This document shows positions 34,759-49,524 of a DNA stretch of 64,000 nucleotides, piece after piece (the stretch's first letter is position 1; each line of letters opens with the position of its first letter). The stretch spans positions 14,680,274 to 14,744,273 of the forward strand of contig CM038716.1 of NCBI GenBank assembly GCA_021613375.1, in the 5' to 3' direction. The position numbers and the translations under genes are program-made. Source of the DNA: Megaleporinus macrocephalus (lineage: Eukaryota; Chordata; Actinopteri; Characiformes; Anostomidae). The notes beneath the pieces are model-generated. The model was not told the origin of the DNA. It searched no databases and saw nothing but the letters and a program-made list of their open reading frames with translations.

Positions 34759-37700
34759 ACATACCCCAAGGCTGTGCACTATCAGTGAATAATGTATAGT
34801 TTCAGATGTAGCCCAAAACAGTGCACTGTACAGTAAATAGAGTATAGTATTATATACAGCTATGTAGTTTACCATATAGAGAATAGGATATAGCTTGATA
34901 TACAAATTAAAACTAGTCATTTTAATTTTAATCCAAAATAATAATGAATGTATGTAATGAAGAGGGTATAGTTTGTGACCCAGATGCACTAAATTGTGAA
35001 TAAGGCTGATTTACCCACAGCCCATAGGTTTAACAGTGAAGTACATAATAAGTGTAAATTTCAAACGAACGTAGTGTCTTTATTGTTGCTCCATGCTCGT
35101 ACCCTGGTCAGTTCACTAGACAGCAAATGTTATACAATGAATAGTGAACAACTTAACGAGTGAGATGTTCTAAAAGCTGGTGTGGTCCAAAATAGTGCAC
35201 TATGTAGTGAATAAGGTAAAGACTCAGAGAGTCCGGAAGCGCTCACTGTATGGTTAATGGGGTTTAGTTTGAGACACAGTCCAAAATAGTGCACTAAATA
35301 GTGAACGGGGTACGGTTTAGACAATAGTGCACCGTAGAGTGAGAAGGTTCACTATAAAAGTTAAGTTGCAGACATAGACAATGTCTTGGCTGGGTTCCCT
35401 GTGAGCTCGCTGGGTTCTCATGGGTGACTGGGCAGATGGTTTTGGCTCAGTGTTTAACAAGCCACCTCAGTTGTAGCTGAAGGAGGTGCGAGTTTGTGGA
35501 GCGCTCTGGCCCTTCGCCCTCTCCGTACGCTCCTGCATGGCTCCGTGCCCAAGCCTTCCAAGGATTTATCGATCACTGGCATCAAAGCAGCTGCGGTCCA
35601 TCACCTGCACGCATCGGCTTTCATCTGCAATTGATCACTCGAATTAAGCAACTCTAGCAGAATACTTTCACAACTACACAAAAGGAGCAGGCACAGGTCG
35701 CCAGCTGGAGGTTCCCGTTAGCCAATTAGCCTGTTAGCCTCAGTTAGCTGAGTTTATTAGCCTAGTTCTGGTGGTTAAGCAGGTTAGAAGGTTGGGTTGG
35801 TTTAATACTGGTTTGGTCCAGTTACCTCACATACACACTGATGGTCCTTTTAGTACATAGTTGTTGTAGTATGGTTGTTGTGAGGCGATTGGTAGACGTA
35901 TATGTTGAATATATATTACATTTCACAACAGCATTGAGCACAACAATGAATTTAAGACCAGAGTCGTAGCTTCATGAGTGCTGGTATAAACTGGTTTAAG
36001 CTGGTCTGGTGGATGCTGGTTAAACAGGGAACTAGCGTTCAATGTAATATTTACATACTGTAAGCTGAACATGGTGGTTTGTACAGAGCAGTGTGTTACA
36101 CCTCCACCCTCTATGCTGGAGACTAGGGTTCTATTCATCACCTGAGTGACTACCTTACACTGTACCAATGAGAGTCCTTGGGTAAGACTCCTAACACTAC
36201 CCTAACCTATGTGTGTACAGGTAAACTGTAACACTGAATTGTTCCCTGAATGTTTCCACAATGCCGCATGAAGTGATCACTGACCGTTCACTATGCTCCG
36301 AAACTACAACTACAACTGAGTTGCATGCCAGTTGGAAGTTGAGTTGACTAATTGCTGATATCATCAATAAAACCTCTGGAGAAAGAAATGCTCTTTCCTA
36401 AACTCCACAGGTCAGTAGAGCATGATGTGACCTTTCCAACGAGCCCTGCATCTCATTATTAGCCTTCAGGGATCCAGAGATATGGAATCTCACCAATGTG
36501 TCCTCAGGTGCAGCCTAGCTGGCCTTGTCGGAAGATCCATAACGTGCCAGAGACATTTAGTGTACCATAACGTGGCCTAAGAGCAGCAAACTTTAACCTT
36601 TACAAGACTTTGGGAATCATGATGTTCAGTGTCCGGTCTGGGTTTGAAGTGCTGTAGATCAGCCCCGAAATGTTAGAATCAATCTATACGTTCGCAGGTC
36701 AGTAGAGCACGACGTGCCCTTTCCAACAACCTCACGTCTAGCCTTTAGATAACCCTGAAACTGCCAGACTCCTCACCTGTTGACTTCTCTGAGGCAGCCA
36801 TGACTGTCACACTGATCAGCGACTAATCAAAGTCAGGCTTAAAGGATAATCGCCGATCAGTGAAGTCGACTGGTTGACTCATTGACCAGTTGGTGCAACG
36901 TCTACCAACAATATGGGATTTCGTCTGAAAGGACCCTTTATCAAAGCTCACCATTCCTTCTCAGCTTTCTACCAACTGAAACCTACATAGCATCAGTGGA
37001 CTGTGCTTTAGCCACTGGCGCTAGCAGTTTTATTTATAATTTATTTATATAAAAATTGCTGAGTGCGACTCTCAGTGTGAGTAAAATTAGAACGTTTTTC
37101 ATCCTAATATTGATGGTATGTCCAGCAACACAGTGCTGACCATGTAAATGAGTGGTCAGTGTCCCACTGTTACTCATCACTGATCCTTCACTACATACAG
37201 GACTAGTGAACTGATACGTTGTGACAATCTATTGTTTTGCAGCCCACAATGTTAATATGTAATCCTCAGAAAGTTGAGACAATGTTATAAGACAACATAT
37301 TAACAACATAGTGGTCAGTATGTTATCACAGTCTCCTTCACTGTTAACCCGTAATTAGTTTGTGTGTAAAGAGTTTGTTTAATGATTGATTGAAAACTAA
37401 AGTTTTATTTTATTACTTAAAATGTTTTAGTATCTTCTACTATTCTGAAAGAAGAACTGATACACTAATATTTTTAAGTTGAACAAACTTAAAACCTCAG
37501 GTTTTAGCTTGGACCACACCCCTGTAGCACCTTGCCAGATTCTCATTGGTCAGTTCAGTCAAGACTAGTTTGAGTTGTTTAGTGGAGCTTGTAAAGGTTT
37601 TGAAGTCTTTTTCTATTTTCACTGTGAGGTTTGGTGTTTTCTGAGTTTAACTTCTTTTCCTCGGACAGAAACTCTGTAGTGCTGGGATTTCTCTACAGTG

Positions 37701-40700
37701 GACATTTTCTCCATTGTTTTCTTTTCTTGAAGAACTACAGAGGACTACAATTAACCAAGCCGCCATCTTCCCTCTCTTTTTCTCATTCTGGAACTTGGTA
37801 AGTAGTTTTCCGTGTTCAAGTGGTGTAAAACTGTTGTTCTGCAGTTGATGCTGATCTAAAGTTAGAAAATGTAATTTACTGTGTTTTTATCATTTCAATG
37901 TGTTTAAACTGTATTTAAGAATTATTGTAAGATAAACAGTTTTCTAACTAGACCAATCAAAACCAGTCATCATCACTACTGAACCCTTCAAGAGTCAGAA
38001 TCATCCTAGATGATCCCAGTGATGTAGTTTTAAATAAAATTAAACTAAATGTAACTGCTGTCTGTGTTCTTTTGATGTAGCTTTTTATGGAGACTGTTTT
38101 TAAGTTAACTTAATTCTGATTACAGGAAACTCAATGTTGAGTTGAACTAAATGGTCAGTAGGTTTGATTTTACAAAATATTTTAAGTACAAACAATTTAG
38201 ATTTCATTGTATTCAACTCAAATGATCACTTCCAGTCTATTTGATATTTAAGTTGATTTTACTCAAAACATTAGATTTTCTCTAGTTTGCATTACTTAAA
38301 TATTTTAAAGCCTCAAACTCTTTAAGTACAATCAACTTATCCGGGTTTACAGTGTAGAACTTATCAAACGTTTTATTATATCTGCATGGAACTCCAACAG
38401 GTAGTCACTATACTATTGTGACAACATTGTTCCAACAACATAAACCGCACCACCTTTTGACAACGTTGATTAGGTTGTGTGTTTGAAGGCCAGGCCTCGT
38501 AAGAGAAGCTAATCTGCTGATATTACAGAACCCACATTGTTTCCGTCTCATAAATAAAGAGCATAAAGCTTCACCGAATCCTCCGTCACATGCTCCTCGG
38601 CGCATGATGCTAACGGACAGTCGCCCAGCGTTCACACATACAACCTCCCCTTCTGTCCAGCACTCGCCGGTGCCAGAAACCACTGAGAGGCCAAATGGCG
38701 GCATCAGAACTCAGTCCACAGTCGCTGGAGATCCAGAACGCGTGGATAAAACAGTAGCCCGGCTCAACAGGCCTCGTGATGTACGGCCCGGTCGCCCGCG
38801 GTGGGTTTGGCAGCGCTTTAAGGACTGCAGTCTGAAACGAGCTGTTAATTCGAAAACTCTATAATTCACCTGGAGCGTTTACGGCTGGACCGAAGCCAGA
38901 CGCGATAAAACAGAGGTTAATAAGCGGCCGGGGCTACGGGCGGGGGTTACGGAGCAGCACCGACTGTCAGACTATCAGCTACTTTACAGAATCATAGAGT
39001 AATAAACAGTCCCAGTATCTCTGAACCAACACACACTAGTTTTCTTAAGATATACGACTCTTTTAAAATACTAATGATGGACCATAATGAATGTTATTGC
39101 TACCAATTCTACAACGTTGTCACAACGTTAGTAGCAAATACTGTTGTTATGCAGTATTATGACTACTTGCTGGCTAAATTTCATGTCCAGGCAAATCTAA
39201 TGGAGACGACTGAGATAAAGTACTGACAGCCTACGTTCTCACCACTTCCTGAGAAACCACATTTCAACACTGTGGGCACAAATACAATAGGTTGTCACAA
39301 CGTTGTCACAACGTTACTGTGCTTGCAGGTGCTCATAGTTATATGATATTGGCATGCTAATGCTAACAGTCTCTCTGCTAACAACTGCTTCAGGGCGTCG
39401 GCCGATTTGCAGTGTTGTCCGAATTCTCAGTGGAGTTAGATTCCCTATATAGTCACTATACTGTTACCCACAATGCACTGTAAAAATAGTGGGCGGCCAA
39501 TGTTCAGTATTTACCATTTACCATAATGTACCACAATGCATAGCGGCTGAACGTTATTATAATCACGTTAGAACATTATGATGATGCAGTAGCTCCACTG
39601 TACAAAACAGTCTGCATAGTGATCTATACAGGACAGTCTATATAGTGATCTACACAGAACAGTTTATATAGTGATCCACACAGGACATTCTATATAGTGT
39701 TCTACACAGAACAGTCTATATAGTGATCTACACAGAACAGTCTATATAGTGATCTACACAGAACCGTCTATATAGTGTTCTACACAGAACAGTCTATATA
39801 GTGTTCTACACAAGACAGTCTATATAGTGTTCTACATAGGACAGTCCATATAGCATTCTATACAGGACAGTCTATATAGTAATCTACAGGGAACCATATA
39901 TATAGTGTTCTACACAGGACAGTCTATATAGTGTTCTACACAGGACAGTCTATATAGTGTTCTACAAAGGACAGTCTATATAGTGTTCTACATAGGACAG
40001 TCTAAATGATGATCTACACAAACAAGTCTATATAGCGTTCTACACAGAACAGTCTATAAAGTGATCTACAGGGAACAGTATATATAGTGTTCTACACAAG
40101 ACCGTCTATATAGCGTTCTACATAGGACAGTCAACAAAAATATTAAAAGTCTGTATCTGAAATATTAGCATGTAAACTTTCAGTCTATTGTTTACAAACA
40201 AAACACAAAATGTAATTATCAAGATTTTTTTAAAGATATGGTTGAAATGGTTTTATAGGAGAAACTGATAATAATTATGATTTCAGTGTTTCAGTGTCAG
40301 GGTGTGAAGGTGGAGGTGAAGAGGTGACATTCGTTTACCTTTGTACGCTCGGATCCTCGGACGAATTTCCCACCAAATGGCTGTTATTTTAATATTCAAT
40401 GTCTCTAATGAAGAAAAAATGCACAAACAAAACTTAAACAATGCAAAATGAAAAAAATGACTTGACATAATATAAACATAACGTGAATGTTTCCTGCGGA
40501 GATGAAATGTTAACCAAACAATAGCAGAACAAGCAAAAAGCTTATCTGAGAACAGAAATCTGAGGAAACAAAACAATCACAGACATTAATGTAGAAATAA
40601 TGAGGTGAATTTAAAATAAAATTTTAATTATTACAGTAAAATTTTAAAAAATGGGTAATTAATTAAATTAAAGATACATATGTAAATTAATCCCGTATAG

Positions 40701-42286
40701 GAAATAAACTTCTCAGTGCTTTGTTCTTCTCTCGGTCCAGCAGATATAAGAGTTACGTAATTAATTCTGAATTTTACGGAGTGGACGAGCTGAACGTCGT
40801 CCATCTGCGAAACACAAGCGAGGTGCAAATATCTGAGTCATTCTCGCAAAGCCGACTCGTGAACCAGAGACTTGGAATTTGATCAGACACAGTGAACTGA
40901 CCTCCGTGACCCCGTCACGCATCTCTTCACTCTCAGTAGAAAGATGGTTCCTGAAAGGTTCTTCAGTGAACGCAAACGTTCTGTTTAAACCCATGAGTTC
41001 AATTTAGAACCAATAGCATGCTTCAGTGGTTCCTTATATGGGGAAATGGTTCTTCAGATTGAGAGAGAATCTGTTGTTTATGGTTTTATATTACTCATGG
41101 CTCAGAACCACTGAAGAACCCTTGAGGAACCCCTGAAATGGAGAAATGGTTCCTCAGATTGATGGAGAATCTGCTGTATATAGTTCTATATACCAGCATG
41201 AAGTGTTCTTGTATCAGACTCTACATGAACAACAGAAGAACCCTTTTTAATGCTACAGTGAACCGTTCTAAATAGAACCATACACAATCAGATTTTTCAA
41301 CAATCTGAAGAACATTTCACCAGAAAAAGAACAATTTTAGCATGCAGTTCTATCTAGAACTCACTGTTCTACATAGAGCCACTGTAGAACCATCTTATTT
41401 AAATGTATGGCAATATGTAAAATGGTTCTTTAGGTTGATGGAACCATTTTTAAACAGGTTCTGCATAGAACCATATATAACACATTTGCCGTAAAGAACC
41501 AGCCAGTATTCTTGAGAATATTTTATATGTGGTTATATATGTATATAACCACTAATCCTACGTCGAACCATTTTCACAAATGTTCTATATATACCATATA
41601 CAACACATTGGTAGAACTCCAACAGTTCCATACAGAACTTGTGCACCTAAACGGAACCACTGTCTTCACTAAAGAACACCTAAAGAACCATCTATTTTTA
41701 AATATCTATGTAAGAGACGTTGCTTTGACCCACTGGGTCCCAGTTTGGTCTGCGGGACGGAGCACTACCACCACACGTCTCCCAACTAGACTGGACGCGG
41801 TCGGTGGTGGAATGCAGACTCAGGTTCTGAAATGAGGCCAGGTTCTCGTGTCGGCCTCCCGGTTATTGGATTCTGACCAGTAATGGGCTGCAGGAGTCGT
41901 AGAAGGTGACTGAACGTTGGCAGCTCATGAAAGCAATGAGGAGATAATAGAGTCGGTTTGACTGCTGGAGGAAAACAACCCCATCTCCATCTCCATCTGC
42001 CTCATCTGCCTCATCTGCCTCATCTGCCTCATCTGCCTCGCTGTCAGCCACCACAGACTTTCCTTATGATTCTCATCCAGAGAGAAAAGCTGTCGACCAA
42101 ATAACAGAAACTAGTGAGAGCCCGTAATTCTGCTCTAGAACTCGGTTCCACCGTTTACTGATCCAACAAGTTCAATGTTTGGTAACATCTCTTATGTAAC
42201 TGCTCTACTGCCTCAGTTTATATGCGTACAAACTTTATTATTTATTTCACTTTATTTTATACATGACTATGGGCTAGATACAAAAC

Positions 42287-42352
<66 letters not shown>

Positions 42353-45300
42353 ATTATTATGTTGCTAATACTAAATTTCTTAAAACAAGGCATTACTGAT
42401 TGTCAATATAAATACCTCTACTGAAAAATCTTGAGATTATGCCTAATTACGTTGGGAATTATTTTTTGACTGACTGTGATAAAATAATTATTTATTTTAT
42501 TCCAAGATTTTGACTGATTTAGTCAAAATTGTATCTTATTTCCTTAAACTTTTTGACAGATTATGTAAAATGAATGACCTTTTCTATTGGCTTTTATTGA
42601 TTATATCAAAATACGGGCTTATTTTATCAGGATTATTATTCTTATTTTATTAGGCTTTCAGAATTTGAACTGATTATGTCAAATTAAAAACTAACCTTCT
42701 AACCTTCTTAAGATTTTGACGTTTATATTGAAAAAAATGGTTTAATTATTATTATTATTATTATTAAGTTTTTGATGGTTATGTCAAAAGTTGAGTTCAA
42801 TCTAGAACCAATAGCATGCTTCGGTGGTTCCTTGTCTGGGGAAATGGTTTTTCACATTGAGGTAGAATCTGTTGTATATGGTTTAATATTACACATGGCT
42901 CTAAGCAGAACCACTAAAGAACACTTGCGGAACCAATAGTAATAATATTATTATTTATTTTAGTCCAAGATTTTGACTGATTTAGTCAAAATTGTATCTT
43001 ATTTCCTTAAACTTATTGACAGATTATGTAAAATGAATTACTTTTTCTCTCGGTTTTTACTGATTATATCAAAATACGGGCTTATTTTATCAGCATTATG
43101 ACTGATTATGTACATATAATTACTTATTTTATTAGGCTTTTAGAATTTTAACTGATTATGTCAAATTAAAAACTTTTTTTTTAAGTTTTGACTGATTATG
43201 CAAAAAGAATGACTAACCTTTACTTATATATTAAAATAATGGTTTATTTACTCAGGATTTTTACTGATTATATCAAAATACTGTATGATTTTCTCAAGTT
43301 TTATTATGATGGTAAAAATTGGATGTCTAAATAATAAACATACGTTTTAGTACACTACCGGTCAATGGTTTAAGAACACTGCTGGTCAACAGTTTTAGAT
43401 AACTTCCAGTCAAAAGTTTTAGAACTGTTCTAAAACCTTTGATGGGTAGTGATCTAAGACTTTAGACCGGTAGTGTATATATCCATATCTGGACTGGCGC
43501 TGAAATAATTTTCTTTAAAAAACACTACGTCATGAAATATATGAATGTTTAAATTATTATAGCTGAGAAATATTTGATAGTTAACCCCCTCATTTCACCC
43601 CCTCCAAAAAAATACACCTGCTTCCCCATTTTTACTCAAAATAGCATCCATGCTAACACCTATTAACCTCTAGTCGGCCTGTAATTGGGTTTTGTGCTCT
43701 TTCCTACATACAGGAAAACTTGGAATGTACTGTTTGTGTTATAGAACAGGTCCGGCAGACAGTTTAGACTGAAAACTCTGGAAAATTCCTTCAAACCTAT
43801 TGTTTCTATTCACAAACGGCTAGCAGTGAAGCTATAAGCTACTATAAATCAATATCCAGCCAATATCTTCATCATATCCACCATTAGAACGGCTCATATG
43901 TTCATATATCCTCCTGGGAGCTGTAAACATTCCTCCTATTGAACCGCTCGGCTATAAAAGCACACAGTCCTGTACGCTCCTATCTGGGCCGCAGCCGATC
44001 GGCGGCGCGGCTAATTGAGTGGCTAATCTCTTCAGTGCTGTTTTAAGACTGAGCTCGTGCTCAAAACCAGGTACGCCGAGGAAAAATTGATCATAATCAG
44101 ATCACAAACCAGCCCAATGTGATTAGAGCGCATGTAGAGCAGCTAGGAGGAGTTCAGCCCCCCTTTACAAAACCTGTTGCTCCAGCAGACACGCTAACGC
44201 TGCGAGCGTCCAGTAATAGGTGATGCCTCGTAGCTGCCGCGGCGGAGTGACTCATTTCTCATGAGTCACACTCATCATTACGGTCCCTGATCACCCGAGA
44301 CCATGACATCATCCGTGGATTACGCCAGCGGACCCCCATCTCTGAGGTAAATGCTATTAGAGTCTTTGTTCCACGGCAGATTAAAGGAAAAGGATCAAAC
44401 TGAGGCGAGCGGTGGGCGGCGAATGGCGGAAACGAACAAAGCAAAAGCCGAGAATCACGCAAGAGCTGCCAACGTCACCCTCGCGTGAAGTCTGCTTTCA
44501 GATTCTTTCACATTCAGATTAAGGCGTGGCATCAAATTGGCTCGGCTATGTAACCTGAGAGCCTGGAAGCTGATATTACCGTGATTTAGCCCAAAGATGA
44601 GCAATACACTGTTCCTGAATCAGTCTTACTGATGAGGTGATGACCAGTAAACGACCCAACATACTGGAACAGGGCCGCAGTGTGATATAGAAATATTAAT
44701 ATATATTATAATCCAAATCCTTATATCTGGCCTAATCTGACACTGTGATATTCACAGTATATTAAATTATGAAGATTTACATGTTCTTTGTTCTGCTGAC
44801 CGCACAGCTGAGACTGTTACTGGTCACTGGATCTGTGATTCTGGGTCAGGTTTGCTGGAGTCTTACGCTCCGGTGGTCTTCGTCTAAAGTGGGTTTGACA
44901 TGAAGGTGCGTCAGGTTTGTTGGAGTGGAATTTGAAAACGACCTCATTGCGTCTTCCAGAAGATCTCCCGGTAGTGACCTGTCCAGGCTTCATCACCAGG
45001 TCAGACTGGTTTAGGGAACGTAGGTAAAATATTTTTTCAGATAATAGGAAACTGGAGTTTGGTGCACTGTAAGACTAAATTAGGTGTAATTAAAATAATA
45101 TTAGTGGCGAATGTGTCATTTCCAACCTGCATTGTTTTCTATACCATGTGCTGTAATGAAGCTAATATTAGCATAGCGCCAAATTTGATATCATTGTTTC
45201 CAACCTGTTGCCAAGTTGGTGGACATATATATACATATATATATATATATATATTTATATAATACAACCTGCCTTGTTCTGTATATCACTAACGCCAAAT

Positions 45301-48300
45301 AGTTTTCTTGCTTTGTACATTATTGACACTGTAGGCTAAGCTATATTAATATATTTTTAAAATAATTTAATAATTGTCATTTCCAGTCTGCACAGTTTTC
45401 TATATTATTCACGCCATCATATGACTAATGTCAGCACTCTAATTTTTATACTGCTGTTGTTTTCATTATGCCTTGTTTTGTATATTATTTTCATTATAAA
45501 CAGGCTGATATTAGCATTGAGGCAAATTTGATATCATTGCTATTTCCAGCCTGACTAGTATTACTCACCCTGTATTAGCGCTAAGGCTAGCACAGTGGTG
45601 ACTATAATACTGGTGTTATTAGTAGTTTTGTATATTATTGAAAATATAGTGAAGCTAATAGCATTGTGGGAAATTCTTTGTCAATCCCAACCTGCCTAGA
45701 GTTTATATCCGCATAACTGAGCGAATATTAGTGACAAATTTTATTTTAATTGTTGTTTTTAACCTGTAGAGTATAAGACTTAGCTACATAGCAGTTAGCT
45801 TCCAGCTAAAAATGCTACACTACCAAGCTGGACTGTGTAGTCCTAGCAAATTAAAGTCAGGCATGCTAAAGCTAGCTAAAAGAAACTACGTTAGAAAGCC
45901 ACGCACAGCCGATCCCGGCCTTGTGACTCTTCAGTAACCAACTACTGAACTGAACAACACTGAGTTGGACTGTTTGGCCCAGAACTGAATTGGCCCAGAA
46001 CTGAACTGGCCCAGAACTGAATTCTTGATTAAGTTCAACTGCCAACATTCCCCAAAGCGTCTTCACCATGGCAACAGCTGACTTCTGGCATCTGTGGGCG
46101 GAGCCTGGACGGGTCAGTGTGCGGAGCAGGCCGAGGCACAATTTGTCCTAATAGACGCGCCGGCCTCAAATCAATTGCCCGAGACAGGCGGGCAGGCGGG
46201 CAGGCGGGCAGGCGGGTATGAAGACTGACGGAGTGACCGTCCGGCTGCGATCAGTCCAGGCCTGTTAGAGGCGAGCGTGTCCAATCAAAATCATTGACAG
46301 AGAACACACCGTTCAGAGCGACTTCACTGGCGCACGGCCATAACTCAGCGGGCGGCGGTGTTTGAAGAGGGGTCGGGCCTTAAGCTTCGCGCTGAATACA
46401 TTTTCCCGACCTCCACTCGCACGTTCGGAATCACCTCCGGCCTTGATTTCCAGCTCACTGCATCAGCAGGTCTCCCAGGGGCCGCGGCGTTAACCCTTAG
46501 TGCTGCTGAGTTCTAATGAAGCGTGTGGAAAGTGCAGACACTTGCTTTTCAACACCTCTGAGATGATTTTATAATAATTTAGAGGAACCCGGTGGAAAGT
46601 AAGAGCCTCTAACTTTCTTTGATTTAGAAATGTATGGAAACGAGGCGTCATGCGATTGCGTAATTAACTTCTTCTTTTAATTAAATACTCCAGCCCATAA
46701 TAACTCTACATGTAAAGGTTAAGTCTCTCTACATGTGATGGGTTATTTTAGGATATTATTAAGTACCGTTACACGTACAGGGTCTCACTGTATCTTCATC
46801 CTTAAGGTAATTAATAATTAACTGAAAACACCATAGAAGTCGCTCCCAGAAGCCTCTGCTATGTGCTGACCTGCTGAAGCCCATTCAGATGACCAGTGCA
46901 GCCTGTGTGCTTCTCTAATTGCTACCGAGTTCTCGGCCAACCGCTGGTCCAAGCGATGACTCATAGAAACATCTATTGATCCAAAACATGCCCTCGCTGC
47001 TCCTCCTCTACGGAGCTGAGAACGGGACGGTACCCGCGCATGCACTTCTATTATTATCCCTCATATCGCTCGCTTTGGAACGCAGCCGCTCGTTGGAAGG
47101 GACCCTGTGTGAATCTGGGACACTGCAGGTGCCTGTGTAGGCGTCTCCACGCCGGGTGTAGAAGTAGCTGCAGATTTGCGGCCCCCCGGCGGACTGTGCT
47201 CAATAAGCCGTGCGTGTTTTATGGTGGGCTGCTGGTGTAATAGCGGCGGGGGCCACGCCCCAGTGGGAGACACGGCTTTAAATCTCCCTTTATTTCTTGT
47301 TCACGCCCGAATTCTGACCAAGCCACACCCCCTGAGTCGGAACTGGCCGGCGATGGCTGCCATTGGGCAGTCGTTTCTGAGCTGTCTGCAGCCCCGCCTC
47401 CTGGACTGAGAGCGGCTGGAATCAAGCTGCTTCATGTGCTGAGGCTGGAAAGTAGTTTTTATCTCTTATGCTGTGATAGGCTAATAATAGCCACGCCTAC
47501 TGAGCTGGGATGGGCTAGTAACCCCCTGGTAGCCCCACCTCCTGTATGTTAGATAGCCATAAGTTTGTCTCCCTTTGATTGGCGAGCAGTAGCCCCACCC
47601 CTGAGCTAGTAAAGTTCACACTTCTGAGCAAGAAGATCAATAATTACAGGAGCTGTAGATCCACCTACTCATGACTACACAGCAGTCCTGCCTCCTGAGC
47701 TGAGCTGGGTTGTAATGTTCTACCTTCTGAACTCAGTTGGGTTGGAATGTTCTACCTTCTGAACTCAGTTGGGTTGGAATGTTCTACCTTCTGAACTCAG
47801 TTGGGTTGGAATGTTCTACCTTCTGAACTCAGTTGGGTTGGAACGTTCTACCTTCTGAACTCAGTAGGGTTGAAATGTTCTACCTTCTAAGGTGAGCTGG
47901 GTGTGCGATATTCTACCACCTGAGCTGAGTTTGTTATGTTCTACCACCTGAGCTGAGTTTGTAATGTGTTTGTAAGCTGTGATGAGTTGGGTTGGAATGT
48001 TCTACCTTCAGAACTGAGTTGGGTTGGAATGTTCTATCTTATAAGGTGACCTGGGTGTGTAATGTTCTACCACCTGAGCAGGGTTGTGTTTTTAATGTTC
48101 TACCACCTAAGCTGAGTTTGTAATGTTCTACCACCTGAGCTGAGCTGGGTTGGAGTGTTCTAACTTCTGAACACAGTTGAGTTGGATTGTTCTACCACCT
48201 GAACTGAGCTGGGTTTGTAATGTTCTACCACCTGAGCTGAGTTTGTAATGTTCTACCACCTGAGTTGAGCTGGGTTTGTAATGGCCCACCACCTGAGCTG

Positions 48301-49485
48301 AGTTGGGTTGGATTGTTTTACCTCCTGAGTGGAGTTGGGTTTGTAATGTTCTACCACCTGAGCTGGGTTTGTAATGTTCTACCACCTGTGATGAGTTGGG
48401 TTTGTAATGTTCTACCACCTGAGCTGAGTTGGGTTTGTAATGTTCTACACCTGTGATGAGTTGGGTTTGTAATGTTCTACCACCTGAGCTGGGTTTGTAA
48501 TGTTCTACCACCTGTGATGAGTTGGGTTTGTAATGTTCTACCACCTGAGCTGAGTTGGGTTTGTAATGTTCTACCACCTGTGATGAGTTGGGTTTGTAAT
48601 GTTCTACACCTGTGATGAGTTGGGTTTGTAATGTTCTACCACCTGAGCTGAGCTGGGTTTGTAATGTTCTACCACCTGTGATGAGTTGGGTTTGTAATGT
48701 TCTACCACCTGAGCTATCTGAGCTGGAACTTCTGGCAGTCTGGTGAAGTTGGGTCACCACTGCCCAAAACTGACCTCTTGTATCTGGATTGGTTAATAAT
48801 TCTTACACTGGGATTGACCAGGAGGCGTGGCTTGTCTGAATGCTGTGTGTGGGGGTGTATACCTCCCCCACTCTCACACTGACGAATCCATGAGGGGTTT
48901 CAGGCTGAGGGGGGAGGAGGGGGGGGCAGAAAGCGGAAGAGAGGAAATCATTAACCGCCGTTTACTACCTGCTCAGCAGCCGCGGCCGAGGAGACGAAGA
49001 ACCCCGAGAGGAACCGAGCCGCGTGGACGATCTTCTGGACTCAGAAACGGGTTTCTGGACCGGGCGTCCTGTTTTCTCTCCTCTCTCCCTCTTTCTCTCG
49101 CTCCCTCTCTCGCGCTCGCTCGCGCTCTGCGGTGAATCCTCCTCTCCACCTGCCACGCCCTTTTTTTCTTCCTCTCCGTGGATTCTCCCACTCCGGAGCC
49201 CCGAGCCTACATCTTGCCGGGCGCCCACGTCACACGTGCATCCGCGCGCGCGCGCTCGCCCGCCTCGCCTCACCTCACAACCGGCTTCATCGCTCCGAGA
49301 ACAAAAGAAATCCGCGCCCCCTCCTCTCATCCTCCCGCTACCCCCCCTTCCCTTCCCTTCCCTTCCCAACCTGCCCCTCATCACCCCCCCCTCCTCCTCC
49401 TGCCACCTGCACCTCGTGACCTCACCGTTGCTCTACTTTTCCGGCGCGTCGATCGTCACGCCGGTTTCGCGCGAGACTGCATGCA

Positions 49486-49524
<39 letters not shown>

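Noticed and set aside
48128..48760. 210-residue frame (GRTLQTQL repeats)
   Set aside because: 33-bp minisatellite artefact.
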